NCBI GenBank assembly: GCA_023213315.1
Contig: JAKCPI010002835.1
Span: 47,320 to 111,319, forward strand
DNA length: 64,000 bases
DNA from: Euborellia annulipes
Lineage: Eukaryota > Arthropoda > Insecta > Dermaptera > Anisolabididae
Direction: 5' to 3'
A program made the translations under genes and the position numbers. How positions within the stretch are numbered: position 1 is the first letter of the stretch; each line of letters opens with the position of its first letter. The notes beneath the pieces were generated by a model. It was given only the letters and a program-made list of their open reading frames with translations, was not told the origin of the DNA and did not search any database. Of the stretch, positions 1-11,240 are shown in pieces.

Positions 1-482
1 CCCCCCCTCGAATAAAATTTATTATACAAAATTCATATTTTATCCTTAGATGACGAAAAAGCTTTAAAATATCATTTTCCTTATCTGATCACTAGTTTGA
101 AATAAAATTTCAACCAAAATTAATAAATTTACTTCAAATAAAAATTAAACTATAGAGAATACTCGTGATGTATCCAAAAAATGCAAATAATTCATTGTGT
201 TTGCGTTCAACTTTTTATTTGCCTATATCTCTGAAAAATAAATTTAAAGTCCTAGCAGTTATCTTCAGAGTGAATCGGTACAGGGGCCTGTATAAATGGC
301 CAACCAATTTTTATTAAAAATCACGATTTTCTCAGCATTCCTTGGAACAAATCTTGTCCACAGTCCTGGACCAACTTTCATAAATGTTTGTTGAGTAAAA
401 GTGATTTTATACGTACAGTAGAGTCTTGATAATCCGGCCTAAACGGGACCTATGCCAGATTCTGGCCTACTAAACCAAATGA
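1..482. other. AT-rich DNA with a pogo/Tigger-like terminus
   Basis: No coding signal is visible. Near 414-470 the sequence ACAGTAGAGTCTTGATAATC followed by CCGGCCTAAACGGGACC resembles the terminal repeat of pogo/Tigger DNA transposons, which begin CAGT and describe a TA-flanked insertion. Only one end is visible, so this is a remnant. The window also opens with a C-run that may be the edge of another repeat. Confidence 0.4.
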
Positions 483-1098
483 TTATAGTTCTGTTTTAAT
501 TAAGAGGAAAAACTTAATAATTTCTTTGCCTATTTATTTATTAATAGTCATTCATAGACATAATAAAAATAATTTAAAATTTTTACCACTATTCAGATAA
601 CGAATTATTAAAAAAGAAAATATTTTTAAATTTTTGCTTTGCATGAAATGTGAATTGTTCTAATAATCGCTTTGTGCTCACACACACATACATATCTCTT
701 CACACATACGAATATATATAGATATACTTTTCTACATGCCTTGAAACTTGTTACAGCAGGTTCCGAGCCGTCTCAAACCTTCTCTGGCCATCTCCTTGTT
801 CGCTCTATTCAGTAAGGCAGAGGATGCCGACCCAGCTTCCACGTCGTCACTGCGCTCTTCGTTTCAACTCCAGAGTTCCTTCATTTGGTGAGTAAGTCTT
901 CAGATTTTTACAATTCTAATTGATTTATCAATTAAGTAAATGCTGAAACTTTGACGAATTCAAAAAGTTAATTACTAAAAACATAAACTACATTTGCCTA
1001 CCTTTCCTCTAATATAAAGGAAGTATTTTATTCTTAACAACTTGAATTTATAAAGAGATATAATGGTGTGATTATATATAGTAACTCTTTTTAATATT
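483..1098 (+). repeat. Segmental duplicate, copy 1 (partner 45871-46514)
   Basis: This stretch of about 616 bp recurs in the same orientation at 45871-46514. Identity is very high in the central 131 bp (757-887) and lower in the flanks, which differ by several small indels. The core is bounded by splice-site-like sequences. The partner copy ends exactly where an S1 SINE has inserted. Confidence 0.9.
757..887 (+). CDS. Duplicated exon-like block, copy 1 (E2')
   Basis: A GC-rich block of 131 nt stands out from AT-rich flanks. It follows CTTGTTACAG (alternative acceptor three bases later) and ends TTTG before GTGAGTAAG, a near-consensus donor. Two of the three forward frames are open throughout. 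The copy at 46157-46287 differs at only two positions. In the frame compatible with the start-codon exon at 42587 one difference is synonymous and the other is Pro to Ser; in the alternative open frame both change the residue. I recognise no domain. It could belong to an upstream paralogous transcript, be a dead duplicate, or be part of a non-coding transcript. Confidence 0.45.
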
Positions 1099-2395
1099 AC
1101 TATTCCAAGTTTGTTTTTCCATCTTGTTGGTTGAATATTTGTTGAGAAATTAGGTTTAATAGATCTTTTTATAAGATTGAATATTCCTGGTTCACAAATA
1201 AATATTTTTGATAAAATTGTTAAAGAAATAATATTTTACCGATGTCATTTCTATAATTAAGCAACATTTTAATTCTTTGACTAATCTGTACCAAAACTTA
1301 ATCAAATGGAGATAAGTTTGGTTTCAGCATCGCAGTCCATCTCTATTTATTTCAATTCTCCAATACAATGGAAATATTTATGTCCTAAGCTAAATAGGCA
1401 ATTTGTCATTATCTTCTTCTTTTTCGCCTTAGTCCCGCGGTGCGGGGTCGGCGGACTAATTTGTCATTATCATCTGGACCAAATCTTTTAAAGCCTAGTA
1501 ATAACATTTATGATATTTTGTCTCTTAGCTTTCCATTACATTTTTCATTTTGAAGGAGGATATTAAATTTTAAAAATCGTTTTCTGGTAATCCATATACC
1601 GTATATAATTCGTCAGTCTGCCTGTTCCCTCAGAATATCCCCGCCTGTGAATTGAAATTTTATATGTTCAAAGGGAATCTTCTAAAGCTTAGAGGAAAAT
1701 TAGTTTCGTATCGAAATTCTTCTTACTTTCTGAGTAATTAATTGTTGATTTATTGTCGCTATCTCTCCAATTCAATTTTATCGTCTATTTTGCTTTGCGT
1801 GCAGTGTGAGTAAAAACTTCTATCTTTATTTATTATATATGGGCTGCATCCCTCACTTCACCCACACCTCCTCATTTACCTTTATCCTTTATCAAATGTA
1901 AGGTGCGGTGAACCTAACTGCCGGGGGCAAGGGGTGTTCCCCAACACATTTTTATAAAAAAAAAAAAATTTTAAAATTAATAATTAAACAGAAGAAAAGC
2001 TCAATAGCATATTCATATTTGATATTTCAAAGCACTATACTTGGTAATATAATTGATGTAGTTCTATCAATAGTTTCTAAAAGATCATGAAATCTTTTCA
2101 AAGAATTTTATATCAAAATATTTTAAATATTTTAATAAATTTATAGATTTATATGTATTACAAATAAAAACCTGAGACTAGCCTCATGTGTCGTGGTCTT
2201 GTAAAGAAAATTTTTTTTTTGTAACTCATCTTCAAAAGAAGTTTATTTATTTTTTACCCTTTTCGGCATCTAAGGTCATAAATACCTGATATTTCTAAAC
2301 GGTAAATAATATTTTTAATTAGGTAGAGCTACGTTTGAAAAAGTTTTTTTAAACAACGCCCAATGGACTGTCAATATATCGTTTAAGATAAGAAA
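1099..2395. other. AT-rich stretch without genes
   Basis: No exon or intact repeat is supported. A small GC-rich patch at 1425-1460 and a short patch at 1840-1960 (ggctgcatccctcac, then aaggtgcggtgaa) look like decayed dispersed repeats. Part of the latter motif recurs near 57663. Confidence 0.4.
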
Positions 2396-2536
2396 TATTT
2401 GCGAGATGAGTTTGTGTTTTGATTGGATAAATCTTGCCCCCTGGACTTCCTGCTTCCGCCACGAAAGCGGGAAATCCTGGTTCGAGTTCAGGGGTGCGAT
2501 TTGACTAATCAAAATACAAACTCATCTCACAAATTT
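2396..2536. mobile_element. Foldback MITE containing a B-box-like motif
   Basis: Arms of about 35 bp are inverted: TTTGCGAGATGAGTTTGTG on the left and CAAACTCATCTCACAAA on the right. The interior holds GGTTCGAGTTC, which matches an RNA polymerase III B box. The left arm and its upstream flank recur near 63195-63255, so this is a dispersed family. Confidence 0.6.
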
Positions 2537-2608
2537 TCTTTAACTTCAATGATATTTTTGTTTATGATTATTTATATTATTTGGTAGCCCTCGGGCTTGG
2601 TGTAGTTT

Positions 2609-3008
2609 TTTTTACACTTTTTTCTTATTCACACTCACACTCACATTCACACGGTCTTTTCGGCAACTTAGGCCATTTAAGACTTTAAACGATAACCGTT
2701 GTTAATAAATAGGCCTATATTAATTGGGGGTCCAGGCATTCTTATTTAAACCATTTGATATCCAAATAGCTTAAATAAAATCATCGGACTGCCTGGGATC
2801 CGAACCCGGGACCCTTGGTATACAAGGTATTGAATTTGGATACCAAATGGCTTAAATAAGAATGCCTGGACCCCAATATATTTATATATTATTAAATAAG
2901 AGTAGGCTATCGTTAAAGTCTTATATTGCCTGAGTTGCCGAGACGTGTGTATGTGTGTGTGAATGTGAGGGTGAATTGGAAAAAAGTGTGAATGTTAAAA
3001 AAAAATTT
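2609..3008. mobile_element. Head-to-head pair of S1 tRNA-derived SINEs
   Basis: A minus-strand S1 copy (about 2609-2826) abuts a 5'-truncated plus-strand S1 copy (about 2836-3008), so the motif ATACCAAATGGCTTAAATAA and its relatives form a large imperfect inverted repeat. A 20-bp S1 head (GCCCTCGGGCTTGGTGTAG) lies just upstream at 2588. S1 has a tRNA-like head with a B box (GGGTTCGGACCCC in the best copy), a body ending TTGCCGAAAAGAC and a GT/A-rich tail. Confidence 0.8.
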
Positions 3009-3164
3009 GGTAACCAAATTATTTGCCAAGACCTTACAATAGTTTTTTTAAACGAGAAAAAAATAGATCAGGAATAATAAACAATACGTTTATTTTAATG
3101 ACTATCTACAATAATCTCAAAGGCCCCCTCCTATGCTAATTTCAAAAAAGTTTGTTTTTTATTA

Positions 3165-3300
3165 TATCGCTTGCTGAATTGGACAATGGTAGAACACTAG
3201 CCTCTTGTGCTAGGAGTCAAGAGTTAGCTTCCCGTTCCAACCAATAAAAATTTTTCTAAATTATTTTGAACTTTAGAAAAATGGGAACGGCCTCATATGG
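3165..3300 (+). mobile_element. Degenerate S2-type tRNA-derived SINE
   Basis: A tRNA-like head (GGACAATGGTAGAACACTAGC, then GCTAGGAGTCAAGAGTTAGC) matches the better copy at 28336-28512. The downstream body is diverged and contains its own short inverted repeat. Confidence 0.5.
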
Positions 3301-3764
3301 CGAAATAAATTTTTTTTTATATATAACAGTACAAAAAAATGTTGAGAAATTCGAAGAAAAAAAAAATTTGCTAAGTTTTTTTGTTAGGCCTAATTAAGAG
3401 TTAGAATATAAATTAGCCTTATTCCGTACAAATGTTTCTTTAGTAATTAAGATAGATTAAACTGAATTATGTGATACTTTGAAGAAAATAATAAATAATA
3501 CTTTGAATTTTTAATTATTGCATTGAAAGATGGATATAACTTTTTAACATTTTGAAGTGCTCTTTAAAGAAAGACAATGTAAAATTAAACTATGGACTCA
3601 ATTTTCATAAAAAGTCAGAGAATTTTTGAGTTGAATTCAGTAAACTATGTGATATACAAACAAATCTATGAAGTAATGTTTAAAAACATAATCAATCAAT
3701 AGGCCTATCCGAAAAAAGTAGACACCACCGGATTATTTTATCACTTGATCAACAAAATTTTAAA

Positions 3765-4138
3765 AATCTGGTGTGACTGGTCGCACAGCACACAACTTTC
3801 TCTTACCTTCAGTAATAGAAAGTTTTATATATAGTTTCCACCAGGACGGTACATTTGAATTTGAAAAATTTATAAATTATTTGTTTATTTATAACTATTA
3901 TGTTACCATGGTAACCATTTCTCCTATCTTTTCTATGAAGTACAAGAGTAAAGTGGTCTTTAGAAGATTTCAAAGGCAAAATGAGAATATACATTTTAAA
4001 GAGCATCTAAAAAATAATTGATTTATGAATTTTAATCAAAATCGTTGAAGCGAATTTTGAGAAAATCTTTTTTGGATTCAGGGGACTTCAAAACATGTAT
4101 ATCCATCAAAATCTCGACATCGAATTTTTGACATGAAT
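3765..4138 (+). mobile_element. Repeat A copy, internally deleted
   Basis: It begins with AATCTGGTGTGACTGGTCGC (start of the terminal hairpin) and includes the conserved interior CTCCTATCTTTTCTATGAAG. It then jumps from GAGAAAATC directly to TTTTTTGGATTCAGGGGAC, missing the central third. It ends at the TTGACATGAATCC motif and lacks the last 60 bp. Confidence 0.8.
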
Positions 4139-4486
4139 CCGAGCCAGGGGGCCCCTCCCCCCTGGAAACTTTTTAATCCGATATTATTTTATTTATTTTT
4201 TTTATTTAGATATTCTATGTATTTGGTTTATACAAATATTTTTAAATCGTAGACTTGATCCCGAACCCCTATCTAATAAATAACGCGCGTTTTGATCTTA
4301 CAGGTTGATTGTCTCTGCCTATTTCTCTTCTCTCTATCTCCCGTCACTTTTATTTATTTTTAATTTAGAAAAATTATTTTTTTTTTAAGAAAATAGGTAT
4401 AGTAATTTATAAACTTAATTTGTATATTAAAAATATATTAAAAATAAGACGATGTTGTATATAAAAAGGCACATAACCGACATGAC

Positions 4487-4612
4487 AGTCAGTTCACTTG
4501 AGTAGGAGCAAGTGGACAGTACTTGAGAACAGCTACAGAATAAGCAATCGAAACGTTGTACAGTATTTATATTTTTAATAAATAATTAATAAACAAAAAT
4601 GTGGTATATAAT
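4487..4612 (+). repeat. Family D hairpin repeat, copy 1 (partner 48305-48425)
   Basis: It shares CGAAACGTTGTACAGTATTT and an upstream stem-loop (CACTTG...CAAGTG) with 48305-48425. The GAAACGTTG after a stem resembles the closing part of the hammerhead-like motif described in the findings, but the CTGANGA half is not intact. Confidence 0.6.
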
Positions 4613-5640
4613 TAAAAATTCGCCTAATAATAAAAATAAGGGGTTTTAAATTTTCTTTCCGAAGTAATAAGCCTTTGTATTTTTATTTCACTTTCTGTAT
4701 CTCACGATTTTAATTTCTAAATTGACATCCTTCTTTAAGATTTTAAAAGAAGGGAGGGGGAGGCAACAAAATCTAACGTCACAAATTTTCATTATTTTGG
4801 TCTCTCATTCTATACAAAATAATTTACAAAAATGAATCAAAAGTTTATATCCATTTAAATTTATTTTTATAAGAAATTTTTATAATTTGTGAAGTTGTAT
4901 AAAAACACATTTTTCCTTATTTCCGTTTTTCTGTTTCTGATCGGCAAATTTCTTATACTATTTTCTAGCAATACCTACTAAATTGAGCTCTTGAACCTTA
5001 AATTTTAGATTTGAGCCGTTTAGTAGCCAAAGTTCAGAATTTATTATAAATTTAATTAAAACATTTTAATAAAAACAATTGATTTTATTAATATCCTTAT
5101 TTAAAAGATGTTTCTCTAATCGAATAAATAATAAAAATAAAAGAGAAAATCACTAATCAAACAAATATTTTATGGGATATCTGCTTGCTCGGCTTATAGA
5201 AGTTATAAACACGGCTGGAGTGTCGACAAATTTAAGAGATGTCGGTGTCGGGAATTTTGCTTTGCCTCTGTCAGCATAAAATAAAATATAGTATATTACC
5301 TATAAAACCCTCTTTAATTTTCTCGGTGTCGATGCCGGCATATTTTTCCCAGCCCTGGTTGGAAACGCGAAAAATTAAATATTCTTTGAAATAAATACAC
5401 GTTTTAACAGTGTCAAAATAATTATTAAAGAAATATTTCAAATGTTTTGACATTAAAAGTGATTTAACCACATGCTTCTCAACGGTACAATAAAATACAA
5501 TAGCGCGGGAATATAACGACATTTATTGGAATTTGTTGTTTGGATCTTATTATTGAACAGGTTGTTACTCCACGCTTGAATTATCAAATTCTTTTTATTT
5601 TTTCTTGTTATATTATTATTTTTCTGCCTTAATTTTGTCA
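4613..5640. other. AT-rich DNA, probable intron of the NK1-like gene
   Basis: This lies downstream of the NK1-like exon on the minus strand, after its donor site. I see no homeobox and no well-defined repeat. It is read as first-intron sequence running off the left edge of the window. Confidence 0.5.
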
Positions 5641-5696
5641 AATATTGCTTAGAGAGGAAATGTCAACCAAATTGTGAATGGACATGCGGTGAGTAC

Positions 5697-6099
5697 CTGA
5701 GTCATGAGGTTGCCACGCGGCGCCGGGTGTTCTCCCGGTAAATTTGGTAGGGTCGAGGATATTCTCAACGCTGAAGGCAAGTCGCCTGGAAGGTGTTGGT
5801 GTAGGCGCAGCAGCAGCAACAGCAGGTGGCGGCGGCGTCGGCGATGACGACGCCGCCGCCGGTTGAGACGATGTAGCATTGTCATCCGATAAACGTTCAG
5901 TAACAACAGCCAGGTGATGATGATGATGATTATGGTGATGATGGCTACTTAAATCAACCGGTGATTTTGGTCCTTCATCAGCTGTGTCATCTTCATCCAC
6001 GTTGACATCTTCATCTTCAGTATCCTCCGAGGCCGGCGCTGGTGACGTACTCGTGCCTCCGCCGTGTAAAAGACGTTGCATCATGAGCAAGGTCATCAT
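5697..6099 (-). CDS. NK1/slouch-class homeobox gene, first coding exon (partial)
   Basis: This encodes the N-terminal part of a probable homeodomain transcription factor. From the ATG at 6099 (in-frame TGA upstream at 6127-6129) the exon gives 134 residues. An acidic segment lies at about 25-43, a His run at 53-62, a Ser/Pro/Ala-rich stretch at 75-104, and an eh1 motif LAFSVENILDPTKFTG at about 107-122. eh1 motifs recruit Groucho co-repressors, and the ILDPxKF extension is typical of NK1 (slouch, Nkx1) proteins. A donor CAG|GTACTC lies at 5697/5696; past it the frame soon stops. No homeodomain exon is present in 1-5696, so it must lie further left. Several ATGs (6099, 6096, 6087, 6084) could start translation. 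Family assignment rests on the eh1 motif alone. Confidence 0.65.
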
Positions 6100-6500
6100 C
6101 ACAGCCACACAAACATCACATGAACATCACTTGGAAGTCAGTCACCGAATGGGTCCTCGTTTAGAGAGTGAACCCGCCGCCGGCCCCTTTCGTGGCTGGC
6201 TCCGCCCCCTAGGGTCCTCGCCATTGGCCCACCCCCAAGGGGCGGGGTCTCAGCGTCCCATCTAATTGATGATGTTATAGGCTGTGGCTAGAGATTATGC
6301 AACGGAGATATTAGAGCTAATTTGCCGCCCCTCCTCTCAACATGCGATTAACGCGCTCGTCCTGCGACCGCAGCAACAAACCGCACAGCGGCGCAGGGGG
6401 CTTTTTATGCCTCCCCCTACCACCCTCATTCCCCCACTCCCAAAACACTCTTGCCCCTCCCTACTCCATGCCTGACTGTGCCCCGACGTCAATTACCAGC
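6100..6500 (-). promoter_or_regulatory. CpG-rich promoter and 5' UTR of the NK1-like gene
   Basis: The block immediately upstream of the minus-strand start codon is much richer in GC and CpG than its surroundings. On the minus strand it holds a CCAAT box (6223-6227), GC boxes (CCGCCCC at 6202-6208 and GGGGCGGGG at 6238-6246), a TATA-like GCATAAAAAG at 6401-6410 and a CRE-like TTGACGTC near 6488. The transcription start cannot be fixed. Confidence 0.5.
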
Positions 6501-7214
6501 CCAGCATTATACATTTATTTTCTTAATATATGTGTTTATATATTGATATTCTATTGAAAAGTCAGCTAAGAAATTAAAAAAAAAAAATCCCGTCCAATAT
6601 TCTGACTCGTATATTTGTCAGGAATTGACTGACTTGGGGAATAATTTTCGAAACAAATTTATTTATTTTTATAAATTTATTTTTTTCTCGCATGTAGCCA
6701 TCACTAAAATAGATAAACAAATACGAATTTTGCACCAATTGATTTAAATTTTATTCCATTTAGTTAAAATAAATTTTTATTTGAGCCCAAATTTTGATTT
6801 AAAAAAATCAAATTTTAATATTCCCACTATCTGAGGTTCGAGCCAATATGAGAGTATTTTAAGAATCAAATTTTTTTTTCAAATAATCTTGTAATAGTTA
6901 AATTTTTTATTAATCGATTATATGATTATAAATATTTCCTCCGCGATTCCTTGGAGAGTCTTAATGAATGAACCAAAAGGTGAATAGTTCTATTTCTGAA
7001 AGGATTAACCTTTGCCCTTTCGTGGAGCGTAATTACCTTCTAGATTATTCACTCCCACCTCACGGCGAGATTAGATAAATAAATGAGTAAAAACCAACAT
7101 GTTTAGAAATGTAATTTAAATTTATCAAACATATTTTTACAAAATAAAAAATAACACCTTGCTTCCTCCATGATCGAAAAACACTATAGACTATAATACT
7201 CATTTGACAAGACT
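6501..7214. other. AT-rich DNA, nothing recognised
   Basis: No open frame, hairpin element or known repeat end is evident. A GC-richer patch near 6940-7060 could be regulatory, but nothing specific supports that. Confidence 0.4.
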
Positions 7215-7335
7215 GTGAGTTTTTTTATTGGCGAGGCCAAACATCCCATGGCCCCTGGAAATTGAACCCAGGATCTCCAGCCTTTCCGGGCCTAAGCGTG
7301 CTGTTTATTGCACCAGGCCACCGGACCCTCGACCT
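7215..7335 (-). mobile_element. S3-type tRNA-like SINE fragment
   Basis: The plus-strand text ATTGAACCCAGGATCTCCAG is the complement of a B-box-bearing tRNA-like head, and ACCAGGCCACCGGACCCTC closes it. The same two motifs occur at 28540-28615, defining a dispersed family. Confidence 0.55.
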
Positions 7336-7880
7336 ACACCAATAAAACTCACTTCCCCTTATATGCAGTTAGTCGGACAGATCTCAATAAAGGAACTACA
7401 TTGGCTGCATTCCCTCTTGCTTTGTCTTTCTTTAGCGATTTTTATTTTATTTTTATTTTACATCAGTTTTTGACGTACGACAGGAAAAATCCCAAAAATT
7501 GTTCAACACTATAGGCCACACCAGATTTTTTAGATTTAGAGGCCCTATACAGTAGTTTCCAGCAGTGTTTTTCGGGGAGCTGTTGTAAAAGTAACCTCCC
7601 TATTCAACATCTTTTTAAAAGTGACTAAAATATTATGGCATATTTTCTATTACTGAAAAGTTCTAGCTAGCTTAGCTTCTGAACAGTAATACTTAGAACT
7701 AGCCTTGTGCAAGGGGACTGAGGTTCTGTTCATTTGGATCGTCATTTTTCTCTCAGGATCTACTATCTGCAATTATGAAATCTCTTTTTAGGATATTTTA
7801 TCTAATCTGATTTTAGAAATATTTTGAAATTCTTTGTGCATTTTATTGATTCTTCAATAATGCTTTCAAATGCTATTTTT

Positions 7881-8536
7881 ACTTTCTCTTACCTCTATAT
7901 ATGTTAATATATAGAGAGAGAAAGTATTGGATTCATGTCAAAGATTCGATGTCGAGATTTTGATGGATCTTCACGTTTTGAGGTCCCCTGAATCCAAAAA
8001 AGTGGTTTTCGCGACATGGTCTGTCTGTCTGTGTGTGTGTCTGTGAACAAAATATCTCAAAAACGAAAAGAGCTAGGAAGTTGAAATTTTACATTTAAGT
8101 TAGGCACCCCCTTGGGATGTGACACGAAGCTTTTGAACAAAATCGACCAAAGAGTACTAGTACTTTACTGATGCACTTTTTCAGTTTTTTAGATTTTCTC
8201 TAAATTCGCTCCGATTTTTTTTAAAATTCAAAAATCAATTATTTTTTAGATGCTTTTTAAAATGTATATTCTCATTTTGCAATTGAAATCTTCTGAAGAC
8301 TTTACACTTTACTCTTGTACTTCATAGGAAGGATAGGAGAAATGGTTGCCATGGTAACAAAATATAAATATTTTCACATATAAATTTTACATCTTGGAAA
8401 TCCAATGTACCCGACTGTCGGAAACTAAATACATGTCGACACAAAAAATCTGGTGTGACAAGCACAGTACACAACTTTCGATTACCGAAGGTAAGAGAAA
8501 GTTGTGTGCTGTGCGACCAGTCACACGAGATTTTTT
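7881..8536 (-). mobile_element. Repeat A, near-full-length copy
   Basis: It runs from ACTTTCTCTTACCTCTATAT to TCACACGAGATTTTTT and includes the small end palindrome, the TTCGATGTCGAGATTTTGAT block, the CTGTCTGTCTGTGTGTG microsatellite, the interior AT-rich body and the large end hairpin around GATTACCGAAGGTAAGAG. Flanks are T-runs on both sides. No protein is encoded. Confidence 0.9.
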
Positions 8537-8682
8537 AATCAGTATTAATTTTTAAGAAAATATCAATTACTTTTTATGTTTTATAAATTCAATTAAATAG
8601 CTTTCATTTTATGAAATTCCAGTGTATATTTTATATAATATAAAATACATAATACAAATAATTTGTTAACTTCTACTAATTG

Positions 8683-8751
8683 TTTCGCGGGTCCCCAGTA
8701 ACCACTTCACGGACCCCTGGGAGTCCCCGGACTACAGTTTAAGAACCCCTG
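8683..8751. mobile_element. hAT-like terminal fragment
   Basis: The string CTACAGTTTAAGAACCCCTG is typical of hAT ends, whose reverse complement starts CAGGGGTTCTTAAACTG. The other end is not seen. Confidence 0.5.
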
Positions 8752-9299
8752 CTATAGACAATCCCTTTAAATCACTTCTAATTTTTTCAAAAAATTCATT
8801 ATAAATGATAGTTTGTTTTACATTTTAGGGACATAGATTTCGTTAGCTAAAAAATTCTGAACCGAACACGAATTGATCATCCAAAGCAGAACATTTTTTT
8901 CCTTCATGAATTTAAAAAGCTTCCTACTTAATGGAAGAAATATTAATAAATGTTTTGTTTTCGAGAATTTTCTGTTCGATTCACGTCTCTTTACCTAAGG
9001 AAATTTATGCATTTGTCAACCCTACTTTTATTTCAACGTGCAATTTTCTACTAAACTCTGATTTATTTATTTATTATTTATAGGAAGCATTCCATTTTAT
9101 TTTATCCTTTTTTTTGAACCTGGTTAGAATGACTATAACATATTGACATCAATATTTTAAAAAAGGAGACATCAAAAGTTGAATATAATATATATGAACC
9201 TTAATCTTATTAGACAACTCGCTAGTAAATAGAGGGATATTTTGAAAAGCAGTTTATTTAGGTAGAAAGTCTAAAAGCATCCAAGAGAGATTAAATAAT

Positions 9300-9650
9300 T
9301 GACGTCGGCCGTTTGGCGTAATTGCATATTAAATCGGGAAGGCCGGGCCTTTGCCACCGATGACGCAACAGAGGAACGGGGCGGGACGACGATTAGCAAG
9401 CATTAACGGCCTAGACCGTCAACCGCGCCCCAGGGAACGCCGGAGTGAACGCAACTTGCGTCTGTCTCACTACCAGGGGACCACCGGGTTCCTGGAATTG
9501 CCTCGGCAAGGAGATAGAGCTCTGCATTATGGATGATGATGACTCGGACGATTAATCATCTGCCGCAGTCAATGATGGACGTCCATTAAGGTCGAGATTG
9601 AGTTATGAATTAAATATCAACCGGAGAACCGCATTCGCTATTCTATTCTA
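9300..9650. promoter_or_regulatory. GC-rich island, candidate conserved non-coding element
   Basis: About 350 bp of mixed composition stand out sharply from AT-rich flanks and show no repeat-family similarity within the window. The block contains an octamer-like ATTGCATATTAAAT, several ATTA homeodomain-type cores and a CpG-rich middle. A 61-codon open frame starts near 9351, but without splice sites or a recognisable domain I read the block as regulatory. It lies about 3.2 kb upstream of the NK1-like start. Confidence 0.35.
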
Positions 9651-10074
9651 TTTACGAAATGATAAAAAAGCGAGAGGCAGAGGGGGGGGTAGCCATATAT
9701 CAAAATAGCATAATACATCGATAAAAAATGTATACACTTTTTTTTGTTAATTATCAGAAATGTAGCTATTGCGTTATTCTATCATATATTCGTTAAAAAA
9801 ACATTAGACCATTTCAGAATATAAGAATGAAGGTTTGGAATTTAATTCCAATTAAGACAAACATTTTAAACAACTCCTGGATTTTCGGGAGATTTATTTA
9901 GAGTCTGACCCTTAAAGGAATTTTTATTTTTTTAATTTTTAATAATTTTTCCAAATTTCCACAATACAACATGGGAGAACAAAAACCACTCGACCCAGAA
10001 CTTTATCTCGCCACTTTACTCGTTACTTGTAATCAAAGCATAATTGATAGTATTTTAACTTTTTTTTTAAAGTC

Positions 10075-10400
10075 TTTTCGGCATCTCAGGTCATATAGGT
10101 TCCCTCTCAATGATGCATTCTTCGAAAGGAGTAGGCTACATGCCGGTGCTAAGGGAGTTCCTCCTCAAAATAGGACATCCTCCAGAGCATAGAAGAGGTT
10201 GGATAAAAAGGAACCGGGTGGAACCAGTAATAAGGATTAGTTCACTAACTATAAACAAACGCAGGAGGAGGAGCTAGAGAAGGAAATAATGTGAGGTAGT
10301 GGCTACGTCCAGAGGCCGGTTGGGTTTAAGGTGTGTGTCTTCGTGAACGAAAATAAATAAACGGAGATCCCGATAGGAATTCCAAATAATAATAATAATT
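10075..10400 (+). mobile_element. Retroelement 3' end with (AAT)n tail next to an S1 fragment
   Basis: A short S1 piece (AGTCTTTTCGGCATCTCAGG) is followed by about 280 bp of GC-richer sequence ending in AATAATAATAATAAT at 10388-10401. A triplet tail is characteristic of some LINE and LINE-dependent SINE 3' ends. No reverse transcriptase is present. Confidence 0.45.
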
Positions 10401-10732
10401 AGACTATTTCAAAATATATATTGTATCAATATGTTTTTTTTAATTTTAAAAATTTTTCCAAATCTCCAAATTCCAACATAGAACAAAAGCACTCTACCCA
10501 GAACATTATCTTTTAATTAATTTTTATTTTTAATAATTTTTAAAAATTATGTCTTTATTAAGTTTCTAATTTCATAAAACTTAGTTATTTACCGGTATAT
10601 GTGATAAAACTCATTTTTTTAAACTTGAAGGTTAACCGTGTTCTTGTTTACTATTTTGATGATTTACTATCGGTCGGATATGTTTATTAGTTAACAGGAT
10701 GTGAAGCAACCGGCTCTTATTATGTTTTTTTC

Positions 10733-10812
10733 CTTCAAGTCTTTTCGGCATCTTAGGCCATATAGACTAATTCGCTCAGGAGCTCACATCTTGTGGATGG
10801 CGACCACGATTA
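10733..10812. repeat. S1 fragment joined to a dispersed repeat also at 36.6 kb
   Basis: AGTCTTTTCGGCATCTTAGG is the S1 end. The following GCTCAGGAGCTCACATCTTG and GGATGGCGACCACGA recur at 36623-36667. Confidence 0.55.
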
Positions 10813-10954
10813 TTTTTTATTTTTTTTTTTTGTGGATAGTAGAGAAATATAGAATTATTAAATACTTTTGCTCTGGATAGCAAGTTATTTTACCCCTCCC
10901 CTCTCTCTTTTATTCACACAAACACACTCTCACACGCTGTATTATTATTAATTC

Positions 10955-11240
10955 GTTAAAATGTCAGTTTCATTATCTCATCTTTCTCTATTTGTCATGA
11001 ATAGCGCTTTTAATTAAATTTCCGTCGCTGGTATCAGGCGCCAACATCTTGAGACAACTTTCGATCCCCCCGTTTTCGGGGGGATAATGCTACGTCATTA
11101 GCGAGTTAATTCTTGTTGGCGCGTTTTAATTAGCCCGGGGGCTTAAACTTTCCGACGACCGAGTCATTATCGAAAGGGGTGGGTGAAGGAAGAAGGGGTA
11201 CAACGGGGGACAGAATCCAAAATGAAAATGGGTTTCTGGT
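10955..11240. promoter_or_regulatory. Candidate conserved non-coding element with homeodomain sites
   Basis: This moderately GC-rich block contains repeated TTTTAATTA-type cores (11009, 11123), CATTAGCGAGTTAATTC, and a short perfect hairpin CCCCCCGTTTTCGGGGGG at 11066-11083. No repeat similarity or coding frame is visible. Regulatory function is inference. Confidence 0.35.

Noticed and set aside
3809..4021. Open frames on both strands near 3.8-4.0 kb
   Set aside because: They translate the repeat A interior.
1..5696. Homeobox exon of the NK1-like gene
   Set aside because: I looked on the minus strand for an NK-type helix-3 motif and saw none; the exon must be outside the window.
5984..6475. 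Plus-strand open frames over the NK1-like exon and promoter
   Set aside because: They are antisense to a better-supported minus-strand exon and CpG island, and have no domain.
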